25,889 bases of DNA from assembly GCA_964487745.1 (NCBI GenBank), contig CAZASG010000051.1, forward strand, positions 1 through 25,889. The letters are read 5' to 3'. The translations under genes were made by a program, and so were the position numbers. Shown one piece after another: positions 1 through 7,843 of the stretch (position 1 is the stretch's first letter; each line of letters begins with the position of its first letter). The notes under the pieces are model-generated. The model had not been told where the DNA came from and did not search any database. It saw nothing but the letters and a program-made list of their open reading frames with translations. This DNA comes from Desulfolinea sp964487745. GTDB taxonomy: Bacteria; Chloroflexota; Anaerolineae; Anaerolineales; Villigracilaceae.

Positions 1-48
1 GCCTGGTTGTGGATATTAAATCCCCTTTTTGGCCCTTTGAGATTTCTG

Positions 49-1203
49 TTAGATATTTTCCACTTTTTCTTCATCTAAACCAGGTCCATTATCGTGCACG
101 CAGATCTCAATAGCCTTCTCTTTTTCTCTCGCAGAAAGTAGTATCTCTCCATCTTGGGGCGTGTAGCGGATGGCATTATCTAGCAGGTTGCTCAAGACCT
201 GGATCATGCGTGCAAAGTCAAGATTTACATCAGGCAAGTTGGCATCCAGCCTGGATTCCATTGTGATATTCTTTTGCATCGCCAGCGGAAGATATAAGGT
301 ACGCGCATCAGAAAGCAGGCAAGCAATTGAAGAAGGCTGTAGATCAAGAGGAAGCTCACCTGCATCAGCACGTGAAAGGATGCGCAAGTCTTCAACCAAA
401 CCTTCAAGGCGACTGGCTTCGTCTCGGATGATCTCAAGTGTATCTATAGAGAGGGGCAAAACCCCGTCGTGAATGCCATCGGCATGACCGAGAATAATAC
501 TGATCGGAGTACGTAACTCGTGGGCGATGTCGGCTGTCATTTGGCGGCGTAAATTCAAAGAGCGGGCAAGATTCTGATTCATCCGATTAAATGAATCAGC
601 CAATTCGCCGAGTTCATCTTTTGAGCGGACGGGGACAACTTGTTCGAGGTTGCCATCTGCAACAGCACGGGTGGCGGCAGTCAATTCTCGAATCGGGCGC
701 GTTAAATATCGGGACAGTAACAAGCCCAAAAGGAGGGCGACCAGCGCAGCCCCAAAAAGGCTGTACAGGAAAATATCATCCATCCGCGCGAGAAAAGCAT
801 CACCACCAGGACGCATCCGGGGATGCATATCATTTATGACTAAAACACCGACTCTTTCCCCATCAACAACAATTGCCAGCCCATCCTGATTGTGCATGGA
901 GCTCCCCATCATCCCGCCTTTTTCTTTTTCTCCCCACAATACTTCTCCTTCGTTATTCAACAACGTAATGGGGATCTGTCCAAAATAGCGCCTGTCCATG
1001 ACCGTCTCTATGCCTTCCCAAGAACCGTTTTCAGCATAGTAATTTGAAAAAACTTCGAGGCTGCTGGTTTGATCTTGTGAGGTGATAAATTGTTGAAACT
1101 CTTTGCCGGTGGACCAACGTGTAAAGATTCCAATAAGTACCAAGCTCAGCACGCTGACAGCAAGAAAGGAAACGATCATTTTAACGGTGATTGAGCGGCG
1201 CAT
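49..1203 (-). CDS. sensor histidine kinase, C-terminally truncated
   Basis: Membrane sensor kinase expected to autophosphorylate and pass phosphate to the response regulator encoded just upstream; 3 bases separate the two genes. TM segments lie near residues 8-28 and 144-164, with an extracytoplasmic loop of about 115 residues between them. A HAMP linker follows (about 165-217), then HisKA with the phospho-His in DIAHELRTP (H228), the N box (LLDNAIRY, N343) and the G1 box (DNGPGL, 371-376). The protein then stops at 384 aa. The F box and the G2 box (GLGLA type), which form the ATP lid, are missing; relatives are usually about 450-470 aa. The 48 bases left in the window encode no recognisable continuation in any frame. 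It is either a decayed kinase or a 3' end lost by rearrangement. The kinase identity is secure; activity is doubtful. Confidence 0.85.
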   Translation of the reverse strand: MRRSITVKMIVSFLAVSVLSLVLIGIFTRWSTGKEFQQFITSQDQTSSLEVFSNYYAENGSWEGIETVMDRRYFGQIPITLLNNEGEVLWGEKEKGGMMGSSMHNQDGLAIVVDGERVGVLVINDMHPRMRPGGDAFLARMDDIFLYSLFGAALVALLLGLLLSRYLTRPIRELTAATRAVADGNLEQVVPVRSKDELGELADSFNRMNQNLARSLNLRRQMTADIAHELRTPISIILGHADGIHDGVLPLSIDTLEIIRDEASRLEGLVEDLRILSRADAGELPLDLQPSSIACLLSDARTLYLPLAMQKNITMESRLDANLPDVNLDFARMIQVLSNLLDNAIRYTPQDGEILLSAREKEKAIEICVHDNGPGLDEEKVENI

Positions 1204-1206
1204 GAG

Positions 1207-1890
1207 TTACTCCCGTGTAAAGCGATAGCCAACGCCATAGACCGTTTGAATATAGCGAGGTGAACGAGTATCTGGCTCGATCTTGGCGCGCAGGTTTTTG
1301 ATGTGGAGATCAATGGTACGTTGATAGCCATCGTAGCGGACACCCTGTACGATATCAAGTAGATCAAGGCGGGAGTAAACGCGACCGGGCGCGGACATTA
1401 GGGCTGCCAGCAGATCAAATTCAGATGGGGTGAGGTCAACTATTTTCTCTCCGATCTGAACGAGACGCGTATTGCGGTCGAGAGTGATATCGGCAGCATG
1501 GAGTATCTCACTCTGCGGGGCATTTTTTCCACTGCGGCGCAATACTGCCCGCACACGTGCAACAAGCTCGCGCGGACGAAATGGCTTGGTGATGTAATCA
1601 TCCGCTCCGAGTTCGAGTCCGATCACTTTCTCGTCATCTTCAACGCGGGCAGTGAGCAAGATGATAGGAGTATCGTGATCTTTTCGGTGTGTACGCATGA
1701 ATTCGTAGCCATCCATTTCCGGCATCATCACATCCAGAACGATCAAATCCGGTTTTTCAGTGGCAACGACATCCAAGGCCTCGCGCCCGTTAAATGCAGA
1801 AAGAACGCGATAGCCCTCCTGTTTGAAGTAGGATTCAACCAGAGAAACAAGGCGCTGCTCATCATCTACGACTAAAATTGTTTTTTGCAT
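1207..1890 (-). CDS. OmpR/PhoB-family response regulator
   Basis: DNA-binding response regulator, 227 aa from the chosen start. The receiver domain has the acidic pair in LVVDDE (D9, D10), phospho-acceptor D53 in VLDVMMPEMDG, a Thr at about 80 and K102 in TKPF. The C-terminal winged helix ends in the family-typical TVYGVGYRF. The ATG at 1890 begins MQKTILVVDD, the normal receiver start. The frame stays open upstream to 1923, but those codons run through a GC-rich inverted repeat and look non-native. The Shine-Dalgarno is unclear, a G-run lying rather far from the ATG. It sits between the lipoprotein and the kinase on one transcript and probably controls the MacAB-type operon it belongs to (inference). 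Confidence 0.93.
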   Translation of the reverse strand: MQKTILVVDDEQRLVSLVESYFKQEGYRVLSAFNGREALDVVATEKPDLIVLDVMMPEMDGYEFMRTHRKDHDTPIILLTARVEDDEKVIGLELGADDYITKPFRPRELVARVRAVLRRSGKNAPQSEILHAADITLDRNTRLVQIGEKIVDLTPSEFDLLAALMSAPGRVYSRLDLLDIVQGVRYDGYQRTIDLHIKNLRAKIEPDTRSPRYIQTVYGVGYRFTRE

Positions 1891-1905
1891 AGTTGCTACG
1901 TTCAA

Positions 1906-1937
1906 CCCCCCCTCTGGCTCCACCCGATTACGGGGGG
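1906..1937. repeat. GC-rich inverted repeat between lipoprotein and response regulator genes
   Basis: On the plus strand a run of seven C (1906-1912) is followed 19 bases later by six G (1932-1937). Inside lies a smaller hairpin, CCCG-ATTA-CGGG (1923-1934), that would compete with the outer pairing. The element fills most of the 70-base gap in front of the response regulator. It could be a dispersed intergenic repeat, or an mRNA hairpin that tunes translation of the downstream two-component genes. Confidence 0.5.
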
Positions 1938-1960
1938 AGAATTAGAAAAGAGGAAAAAAA

Positions 1961-2671
1961 TTATTTGCTTTGCAGTAATTCTATCAGTCCTTCGATGATC
2001 ACACCGGACATACGGTTATTCGCCCTGTTAGCGCCACCGTTGGCCTCACGCTCGGCTTGGGCTGTAGCGATCTGTTCAGGGGTCATACCCGTCTCGCCGC
2101 CCCCGCCGCCGGGACCTCCACCCATGCCGGGCACGCCGGAGCCACCGCCACGCCCCTGACCGGGGGTAACGCCTTCGGGTAAGGTTTCACCATCCATGCC
2201 TTCGGGTTGGAGTCCATATTCCTGCATAACAACGCCCATATCTTCACGGGTGAGCTGCATGGCTGCAATAGCTTCGATCTGTTCGGCAGTCATTGTTTCT
2301 GCAATCTGGACAACCAAGGCATCGATCTCTTCCTGGGCGGCTGTGTCGCTTTCGGTCAGGCTATTGAGAACCTGCCACAAGGGAAGCAGATCGACTGCCT
2401 GAGCAGCGTCAACGGCGAGTTCTGTTTCTTCAAGCTCGAAAGTCCCTATGGAAAGCTGTAATTGAACGCCAAGCGCGTTTTCATAATCATCTGTCAGGCT
2501 AACCGAGTGGACTTCGATCGATGTGTCGCCGCTTCCTGCACTCTCAGGGATGGCGGCTGAAACATTTTCGCTTTGCACTGCATCAGCCGATTCAGCTTCA
2601 GAAGCCGCTCCACCACAGGCGGAGAGGGTAAGGGCTAAGATCATTAGGAGGATAAAAGTTAGTCTTTTCAT
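1961..2671 (-). CDS. Gly-rich lipoprotein of unknown function
   Basis: A 236-aa protein with a lipoprotein signal peptide: basic start MKRL, hydrophobic core, lipobox LSAC with C19 as the lipidation site. The mature part is acidic, then becomes Gly-rich around 165-195. Two similar short motifs, MTAEQIEAI and MTPEQIATA, faintly recall the LTxxQ motif of Spy/CpxP proteins, but this is weak. The ATG at 2671 is preceded by AAGGAAT at good spacing; the frame extends upstream only through a palindromic repeat. It lies inside a MacAB-type export operon next to its permease, so it may be an envelope partner or sensor accessory of that pump. I do not recognise a defined family. Confidence 0.8.
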   Translation of the reverse strand: MKRLTFILLMILALTLSACGGAASEAESADAVQSENVSAAIPESAGSGDTSIEVHSVSLTDDYENALGVQLQLSIGTFELEETELAVDAAQAVDLLPLWQVLNSLTESDTAAQEEIDALVVQIAETMTAEQIEAIAAMQLTREDMGVVMQEYGLQPEGMDGETLPEGVTPGQGRGGGSGVPGMGGGPGGGGGETGMTPEQIATAQAEREANGGANRANNRMSGVIIEGLIELLQSK

Positions 2672-2690
2672 TTTTTGTATTCCTTTTTTA

Positions 2691-2718
2691 GTAGGGGTGG
2701 ACGGCCGTCCGCCCCTAC
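2691..2718. repeat. 28-bp near-perfect palindrome (REP-like)
   Basis: Left arm GTAGGGGTGGACGG and right arm CCGTCCGCCCCTAC pair at 13 of 14 positions, the exception being a wobble-type mismatch. There is no loop, and the centre is GGCCGTCC-like GC-rich sequence. It sits between the permease stop (2724) and the lipoprotein start (2671), with no T-run beside it on either strand, so it is not a standard terminator. Such GTAGGGGCGG palindromes recur in intergenic regions of several bacterial phyla. I therefore suspect a dispersed repeat, which might also stabilise the mRNA 3' end upstream of the lipoprotein. Confidence 0.75.
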
Positions 2719-2723
2719 AGGTT

Positions 2724-3959
2724 TTATTCACGTCTTAATGCTTCGATCGGGTCAAGTTCGGCAGCTTTATTGGCGGGGTAGTAGCCAAAGAAGGCCCCCA
2801 CCAGCGCAGCGGAACTGAAGGCAAGGACAATGGAACTGGTGACAACAACGGTACGCATTCCGCTGGCGGCACCAAATATCCACGCGCCGCTTACGCCGAC
2901 GATTACGCCGATGAAGCCACCGACCAAGCTCAATAGCAGAGCTTCTGTCAGGAACTGCCAGCGGATATCATTCGGGGTCGCGCCGATGGATTGGCGGATG
3001 CCGATCTCACGCGTTCGTTCGGTCACACTGACAAGCATGATATTCATGATCCCGATACCGCCGACGATGAGCGAAACACCCGCCACCCATGCCAGCAGCG
3101 AACGGAAGGCTGCTGTGGTCGCTTCCTGTGTACCGATAATGTCCTGTTGGGTGGTGACGGTGAAATCAGCTTCCTCGAGAGAGAGTTCGTGCCGTTTGGC
3201 AAGCAAAAGCTGAATTTGTAAAATCGTATCGTCGAGGTCAACGCCTTCGCCAACTTCAACATAGATCATGCGAACGCGGTCGCCAACGATGCGGGCAAAT
3301 TGCGTGGGGGTGAATTTATCGAGCACAACGGTGATGGGCAGGTAAAGGCGGGCATCATAATCAACATCACCGACCAAACCTTTTTCTTCAAGAACGCCAA
3401 TGATGACCATGCGCGTATTCCCGACAGTGACATCCTGCCCGATGGGGTCGGCATCGCCAAAGAGTTCTTCAGCCAGGCTGGCACCCAAGACCGCGACTTT
3501 CTGTTTGCGGTCAACTTCCAATTCATTGAAATAGCGTCCATCGGCAATATCCATATCACGGACAGAGGGGAAATCGGGCGTTGAGCCGAGCAGGGTGATT
3601 CCATCCAGAGCAACGTTGCCGGCTTTGACGGTTTCGGAGCCAGTTTGCTCGACGACCACACCAACCACCCCATCCACATTCTCTGCAATAGCTGCGGCAT
3701 CATCGTAAACAAGACCGCCTTCAGAACCGCCCATCCCGCCGCCAGCGCCACCGCGCTGAAAACTGGATTGCACGAAAACAAGATTTGAACCCAAGCTGGT
3801 GATCTGTTCGCTGATCGTAGCTTCTGTCCCGGCGCTGATGGCGATCATGACGATCACCGCTGCAACACCGATGATGATACCGAGCATGGTCAGCAAGGAA
3901 CGGACTTTGTTTTTCAGGATCGCTGTCCAGGCAATGTTGAGTACTTCACTGCTTTTCAT
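2724..3959 (-). CDS. MacB-type ABC transporter permease
   Basis: Membrane subunit of a tripartite-like export ABC transporter, 411 aa. One N-terminal TM lies near residues 20-42, within the family-typical RSLLTMLGIIIGVAAVI. A large periplasmic MacB core follows (about 45-285), then three C-terminal TM helices of the FtsX type with the conserved stretch SVTERTREIGIRQSIGA. The protein ends in PANKAAELDPIEALRRE, a standard MacB ending. A Gly-rich insert (about 69-83) resembles the Gly-rich part of the lipoprotein next door. The ATG overlaps the ATPase stop as ATGA, indicating translational coupling. These systems export peptides, antibiotics or lipoproteins; the substrate here cannot be read from sequence. 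Confidence 0.93.
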   Translation of the reverse strand: MKSSEVLNIAWTAILKNKVRSLLTMLGIIIGVAAVIVMIAISAGTEATISEQITSLGSNLVFVQSSFQRGGAGGGMGGSEGGLVYDDAAAIAENVDGVVGVVVEQTGSETVKAGNVALDGITLLGSTPDFPSVRDMDIADGRYFNELEVDRKQKVAVLGASLAEELFGDADPIGQDVTVGNTRMVIIGVLEEKGLVGDVDYDARLYLPITVVLDKFTPTQFARIVGDRVRMIYVEVGEGVDLDDTILQIQLLLAKRHELSLEEADFTVTTQQDIIGTQEATTAAFRSLLAWVAGVSLIVGGIGIMNIMLVSVTERTREIGIRQSIGATPNDIRWQFLTEALLLSLVGGFIGVIVGVSGAWIFGAASGMRTVVVTSSIVLAFSSAALVGAFFGYYPANKAAELDPIEALRRE

Positions 3960-4678
3960 TGCTTTGCCTTCTTTCCACTTCCGTTGCTGACCACTTTATC
4001 GAGCTTTCCATCCAGCAGATGGATCGTCCGCTCAGTATGTTTGGCTGTTTCAGGGTCGTGCGTGACCATAACAATGGTCGCACCCTGATCATGCAACTCG
4101 TGAAGCAATTCCATAATCTCCTTGCCCGATTTGCTGTCGAGATTACCGGTGGGTTCATCAGCCATAATCAGTACGGGATCATTGACCAGCGCGCGGGCTA
4201 TGGCTACACGCTGCTGCTGTCCACCCGAAAGTTCCTGCGGCTCATGTTCCACGCGATCTGCCAAACCAACTTTTTCAAGTACCTTCAGCGCCAGTGCGTT
4301 GCGTTCTTCCAGGCTGCGTTCGGTCTCGCGGTCATATTGCAGAGGCAGGATCACGTTTTGAATAGCGGTCGTACGTGCCAGCAGGTTATATGCCTGGAAC
4401 ACATAGCCGATCTTCTTATTACGGATGGCGGCAAGCTGCACCTTGTCCAGATCGCTCACGTCTTCACCATCGAGGAGATAATCGCCAGAGGTCGGGCGCG
4501 AGAGGCAGCCGAGGATATTCATCAGCGTTGTCTTGCCGGAGCCGGAGGGTCCCATAATGGCGACGAACTCGCCTTCATGGATTTTGATGCTGACACCATC
4601 CAGCGCCGCCACCTGCGCGTCACCCATCCCGTAGATCTGGCGCAGATCGTGGGTTTCGATAATTGCGCGGGCTGCCAT
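3956..4678 (-). CDS. MacB/LolD-type ABC transporter ATPase
   Basis: Cytoplasmic ATPase subunit of the exporter, 240 aa. Walker A is GPSGSGKTT (43-51), the Q-loop glutamine is in YVFQAYN (Q95), the signature is LSGGQQQR (150-157), Walker B is LIMADEPTGNLD (170-181), and the switch His is in VTHD (H207). The EPTGNLDS form is typical of the LolD/MacB/FtsE group. Its start overlaps the adaptor stop by one base (TAATG) and its stop overlaps the permease start (ATGA), so all three proteins are probably made in fixed ratio. Confidence 0.96.
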   Translation of the reverse strand: MAARAIIETHDLRQIYGMGDAQVAALDGVSIKIHEGEFVAIMGPSGSGKTTLMNILGCLSRPTSGDYLLDGEDVSDLDKVQLAAIRNKKIGYVFQAYNLLARTTAIQNVILPLQYDRETERSLEERNALALKVLEKVGLADRVEHEPQELSGGQQQRVAIARALVNDPVLIMADEPTGNLDSKSGKEIMELLHELHDQGATIVMVTHDPETAKHTERTIHLLDGKLDKVVSNGSGKKAKQ

Positions 4679-6099
4679 TATTCCGTCTCCGTGATACCGG
4701 TCGTAACCACATCGCCCGGTTCAAGACCAGAGATCACTTCGGCGTAAAATAAGTCTTGCAAGCCGATCTCGACCACGCGCAGTTTGGGCTCACCATCGAC
4801 CATGACAAAGACTGTATATTGACCGGGGGATGCTTCGCGCAGCGCTTCTACCGGAACCAGGATAACGCCTTCAGCACGTCCACCGATCACTTCCACTGCC
4901 GCAGCCGATCCGATTGGGAGCTTGCTACCGTCAAAAAAGGCATCATCCAAGCGAACGAGCGCGCGCACTACCGAAGTATTGGACGATGTATAAAGCGTCG
5001 GGTCAACTTGAACAACCTGCCCCGTAAATATGTTGTCTGGCAACACGTCGAAAGTGACATCTACTGGATAATCCAGCGCGATCATGCCCCAATCGGTTTC
5101 ATCTAAAAAGATCTCAAGGTAGGCTTCGCTGATGTCGGCGATCTCGATAATGGCGCTGGTCCCGACCATATCGCCCACATTGGCATCGATGCTCATCACC
5201 ATCCCGGCGATGGGGGCATAAAGCTGGGTAGCTTCAAGGCTCTCCTGCGCGGAGAGAAGGCTAAGCTGCGCCTGCTCCAATGTAGCGAGTGCACTGCCTG
5301 TCGCATTTTCGGGGATCTCTTCGCCCTGAATGGCAGCCAGATAATATTCAGCCTCTACAAGCTGTGCCTGTGCCAAAGCATAGGCAGCACGCCCTTCCAG
5401 AATGTCAAATTCAGTGGGTTTCGCAATATAAGCAGGGTTGGTGCGCGTGGCAGCGACCTTAAAATTATCTGCTACATAATGGTTTTCGTAATAATCCCAA
5501 TTGCCCGCCAGAACATTTTCGGCATTTTTCAGTTCAAATTCAGCAGCAGCAATGGCATCATCATCGCCGGATTCTTTGGCTTCCTTCAATGCGATCTCGG
5601 CAGCCGCAACGCGCTCTTCTGACTGGAGCACGTCCCAACTGATGAGATAGGCGAGAGACTTGCGAGCATCACTGGCATCCAGTTTTGCTTGAGCATAAGC
5701 CTGCTCAGCTGCAGCGATTGCAGCGGGTGAGGTCAACTCTGCCAATTCACGTTCCGCCTGTTGAAGCTGGATCTGTTCAGAGGTATTATCCAATTCGCCG
5801 AGCAGGTCGCCCGCTTCAACGGTATCCCCTACGGCGACGGAGAGCGAGAGCAATTGTCCACTTGAGCGGAAACCAAAAGACGCCTCAGCAGCCGGGGTCA
5901 AAGTCCCGGTCCCGCTAGCGTAGAGCACCAAGTCTCCCTGCCGGACGGTTGCGGTCTGCATGGCGGGTTCATCCGTGGCAGCATCCGCATCCGCAGCAAA
6001 GGCTTGGTAGGCGTAAACACCCCCCACAGCAAGCACGGCGATAACCGCCACAATTCCCCATAGTTTTTTCTTTTCGAGTTTCTTTATTTTAGCGAGCAT
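4678..6099 (-). CDS. MacA/HlyD-family efflux adaptor (membrane fusion protein)
   Basis: Periplasmic-type adaptor, 473 aa, with a single N-terminal TM (about 13-34) and the rest outside. The two half-lipoyl motifs flank a long alpha-helical hairpin. The first half is near 70-105 (SFGFRSSGQLLSLSVAVGDTV); an Ala/Glu-rich coiled coil spans about 108-290; the second half is YAPIAGMVMSIDANVGDMV. Beta-barrel and membrane-proximal domains follow. It is the first gene of the operon; AAAGGGA lies at good spacing before the ATG. With the downstream ATPase and permease it makes a MacAB-like pump. In a monoderm or atypical Chloroflexota envelope it may work without an outer-membrane partner (inference). 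Confidence 0.93.
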   Translation of the reverse strand: MLAKIKKLEKKKLWGIVAVIAVLAVGGVYAYQAFAADADAATDEPAMQTATVRQGDLVLYASGTGTLTPAAEASFGFRSSGQLLSLSVAVGDTVEAGDLLGELDNTSEQIQLQQAERELAELTSPAAIAAAEQAYAQAKLDASDARKSLAYLISWDVLQSEERVAAAEIALKEAKESGDDDAIAAAEFELKNAENVLAGNWDYYENHYVADNFKVAATRTNPAYIAKPTEFDILEGRAAYALAQAQLVEAEYYLAAIQGEEIPENATGSALATLEQAQLSLLSAQESLEATQLYAPIAGMVMSIDANVGDMVGTSAIIEIADISEAYLEIFLDETDWGMIALDYPVDVTFDVLPDNIFTGQVVQVDPTLYTSSNTSVVRALVRLDDAFFDGSKLPIGSAAAVEVIGGRAEGVILVPVEALREASPGQYTVFVMVDGEPKLRVVEIGLQDLFYAEVISGLEPGDVVTTGITETE

Positions 6100-6208
6100 A
6101 GTGTGTCCCTTTCAACAGACATAATGTATTTGTTACGCCCCAAGTGTAGGACAACACTGTAAAGGAAATAAAAAGAAAATATGTAGAGATTGTATAATTT
6201 TAGGAAAT

Positions 6209-6239
6209 AAAAAAAACACTCCTGTACAGGAGTGTTTTT
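6209..6239 (-). terminator. Rho-independent terminator downstream of the 4-TM protein gene
   Basis: A perfect palindrome (6212-6239, arms AAAAACACTCCTGT and ACAGGAGTGTTTTT) is followed, reading on the minus strand, by a run of eight T. It lies 17 bases after the stop at 6257 and ends the S1/dipeptidase/4-TM block. It also insulates the efflux operon that starts at 6099. The remaining gap sequence (6100-6208) is AT-rich and must hold the efflux operon promoter, but I cannot place a convincing -35/-10 pair. Confidence 0.9.
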
Positions 6240-6256
6240 GATTAGCAAAAAAGTAC

Positions 6257-6706
6257 TTAGCGCCGCCACCTTGTTAGCGGGATCGTCAGAATAAATCCCA
6301 ACAAAATCATTCCCTGACCAATCTCCATACCGAGGGCCTGGAGTGGCCCGAAAAAGGGAACTCCGGGAAGCGGTTGAGTCCCCATCCCGAAGACGTCTGC
6401 CATACCAGTAAAGACCGCCATCACGTAGCCGGTAGCGACCAGGCGCAACCCAATATCGGCCGCGATGGAGCGTTCGTCATCTCCCCATAAAGCGATCAGC
6501 CCTACATAGCCCCCCATGCAGATAATGGCTAAACCGATCAGGAAAACGGCTATTTGTACAAACCCCACAACAGGGCTGCGATCCAGCCCAAACCATTCGG
6601 GTTTGGCACCCATGGTAAATATCAATAACCCGATCAGGGTTGTGATCAAGCCAGCCTGAACGGGATTGCGAGGAATAGACGGAAGGTCTGCTTCAGAGGT
6701 TGTCAT
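6257..6706 (-). CDS. four-TM membrane protein of unknown function
   Basis: A 149-aa hydrophobic protein with four predicted helices near residues 18-34, 47-70, 84-106 and 122-143, and a cytosolic-looking N-terminus. Helices 3-4 carry several Gly and Met residues (GMADVFGMGTQPLPGVPFFGP). No cofactor or catalytic motif is visible. Its ATG overlaps the dipeptidase stop as ATGA, so it is translationally coupled to that gene. I do not recognise a named family; it may be a small helper or anchor protein with no enzymatic role. Confidence 0.75.
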   Translation of the reverse strand: MTTSEADLPSIPRNPVQAGLITTLIGLLIFTMGAKPEWFGLDRSPVVGFVQIAVFLIGLAIICMGGYVGLIALWGDDERSIAADIGLRLVATGYVMAVFTGMADVFGMGTQPLPGVPFFGPLQALGMEIGQGMILLGFILTIPLTRWRR

Positions 6707-7788
6707 AGTGACGGGAGATTTTCCTTTAGATGTCGAATAAAGTTTTCGCCCATGATCGCGGCAATATCATTCTCAGTATACCCGCGTTCAGCAAGGAGCG
6801 GGGCGATTTTTTGCAAGTCCGCGACTGTGTCGATGCCGCTGGGCGTGGATTCAAGCCCGAAGCCACCATCAAAATCTGAGCCGATGCCAACATGATGGGC
6901 ATCCCCTGCAAGCTGACAGATATGATCGATATGTGCGATGACATGCTCAAGCGTGATCCCCGTGCGCCCGTCAGATTTACGCCAATCGGCTTTCAGAAAA
7001 GGGTTGAAGAGGACGACGCCGATCACGCCATCACGTTCAATGATGCCGCGAATAACTCGGTCAGAAAGGTGACGGTTGGTTTGAGCATTAGGCAGCAGCG
7101 CAGCGGCGTTGCTATGACTGGCAATTAGAGCACCTTCGTAGCAATCAAGAGCTTCGAGGGTGGCGGCTTCGTCCATATGACTGAGATCAAGGATAAAGCC
7201 ATATTCTGCCATCGCTTCGAGGAGTTCACGCCCAGCGCTCGTCAACGGACCAGGTTCATGCCAGCCGCCACTGTAGCGTGTGCCCACCCAAGCAGGGCCG
7301 ATGATGCGCAAGCCCAGCGCCCACCATTCATCAAGTTCTTCTGGCGAGCGGATGGCATCTGCGCCTTCCATAAGCATGACTAATCCGAGGAGACGCACCT
7401 CTTCAGCATCCTGCCATTTGGACAGAAGCAAGTCTAGCTCAGGAGCGTTGCGGATCAAGCTGAGGGTATTGGGATATTCATCAAGCAGGCGTCGGTAGAT
7501 ATCTACCTGAGCGCGATAAAGTCGATGTGCTTCATCCGCATTGCCATAGCAATTTGTATCCCAAGCAGCTTCCTGAAAACGTTGAGGGGATGCAAAAAGC
7601 GTGGAAAAGACCAGTCCAATATTTCCCTTTTGGCATTCAGGAAAACCAAGCAAGGCTGTGCCCGCGCGGTCGGGGATATTTGTCCCCGCTTCAAGGCGGC
7701 GCGTTTCGGCAACCGGGCGCGTGTAATCTCTCCCAAAAGAGAGGATATTATGCGCCAAGTCTTGATGAGCATCAACAATACGGTACAT
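6703..7788 (-). CDS. membrane dipeptidase family (peptidase M19)
   Basis: Zinc dipeptidase of the renal dipeptidase/M19 family, 361 aa, cleaving dipeptides. The metal set is visible: HxD in DAHQDL (H8, D10), Glu in LMEGAD (E141), His in DLSHMDE (H204), His in IASHSNA (H225) and Asp in GIGSDFDGG (D305/D307). The ending GENFIRHL is typical. There is no signal peptide, so it is probably cytoplasmic. The ATG must be right because the HxD motif starts seven residues in, yet no Shine-Dalgarno precedes it. The 18 bases upstream are the T-run of the rpsA terminator plus AATTCCCC. Expression therefore relies on terminator read-through or an internal promoter (inference). Confidence 0.93.
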   Translation of the reverse strand: MYRIVDAHQDLAHNILSFGRDYTRPVAETRRLEAGTNIPDRAGTALLGFPECQKGNIGLVFSTLFASPQRFQEAAWDTNCYGNADEAHRLYRAQVDIYRRLLDEYPNTLSLIRNAPELDLLLSKWQDAEEVRLLGLVMLMEGADAIRSPEELDEWWALGLRIIGPAWVGTRYSGGWHEPGPLTSAGRELLEAMAEYGFILDLSHMDEAATLEALDCYEGALIASHSNAAALLPNAQTNRHLSDRVIRGIIERDGVIGVVLFNPFLKADWRKSDGRTGITLEHVIAHIDHICQLAGDAHHVGIGSDFDGGFGLESTPSGIDTVADLQKIAPLLAERGYTENDIAAIMGENFIRHLKENLPSL

Positions 7789-7796
7789 GGGGAATT

Positions 7797-7829
7797 AAAA
7801 AAAAAGAGCGCACCCGATAGGTGCGCCCT
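7797..7829 (-). terminator. Rho-independent terminator of rpsA
   Basis: On the plus strand GCGCACC (7808-7814) and GGTGCGC (7820-7826) enclose a CGATA loop. Reading on the minus strand the stem is followed by nine T (7805-7797). It lies 15-18 bases after the rpsA stop and directly before the dipeptidase ATG. Confidence 0.9.
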
Positions 7830-7843
7830 CTTCTTTATCAGGT

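Noticed and set aside
3266..3781. Alternative minus-strand frame inside the permease gene
   Set aside because: Overlaps the clear MacB permease; no domain and no ribosome site.
3959..4747. Plus-strand open frame of 262 codons opposite the ABC ATPase
   Set aside because: Antisense shadow of a well-supported ATPase gene with all motifs; no family-like content.
6120..6200. Promoter of the efflux operon
   Set aside because: Several AT-rich hexamers are possible but no -35/-10 pair with proper spacing stands out, so none is annotated.
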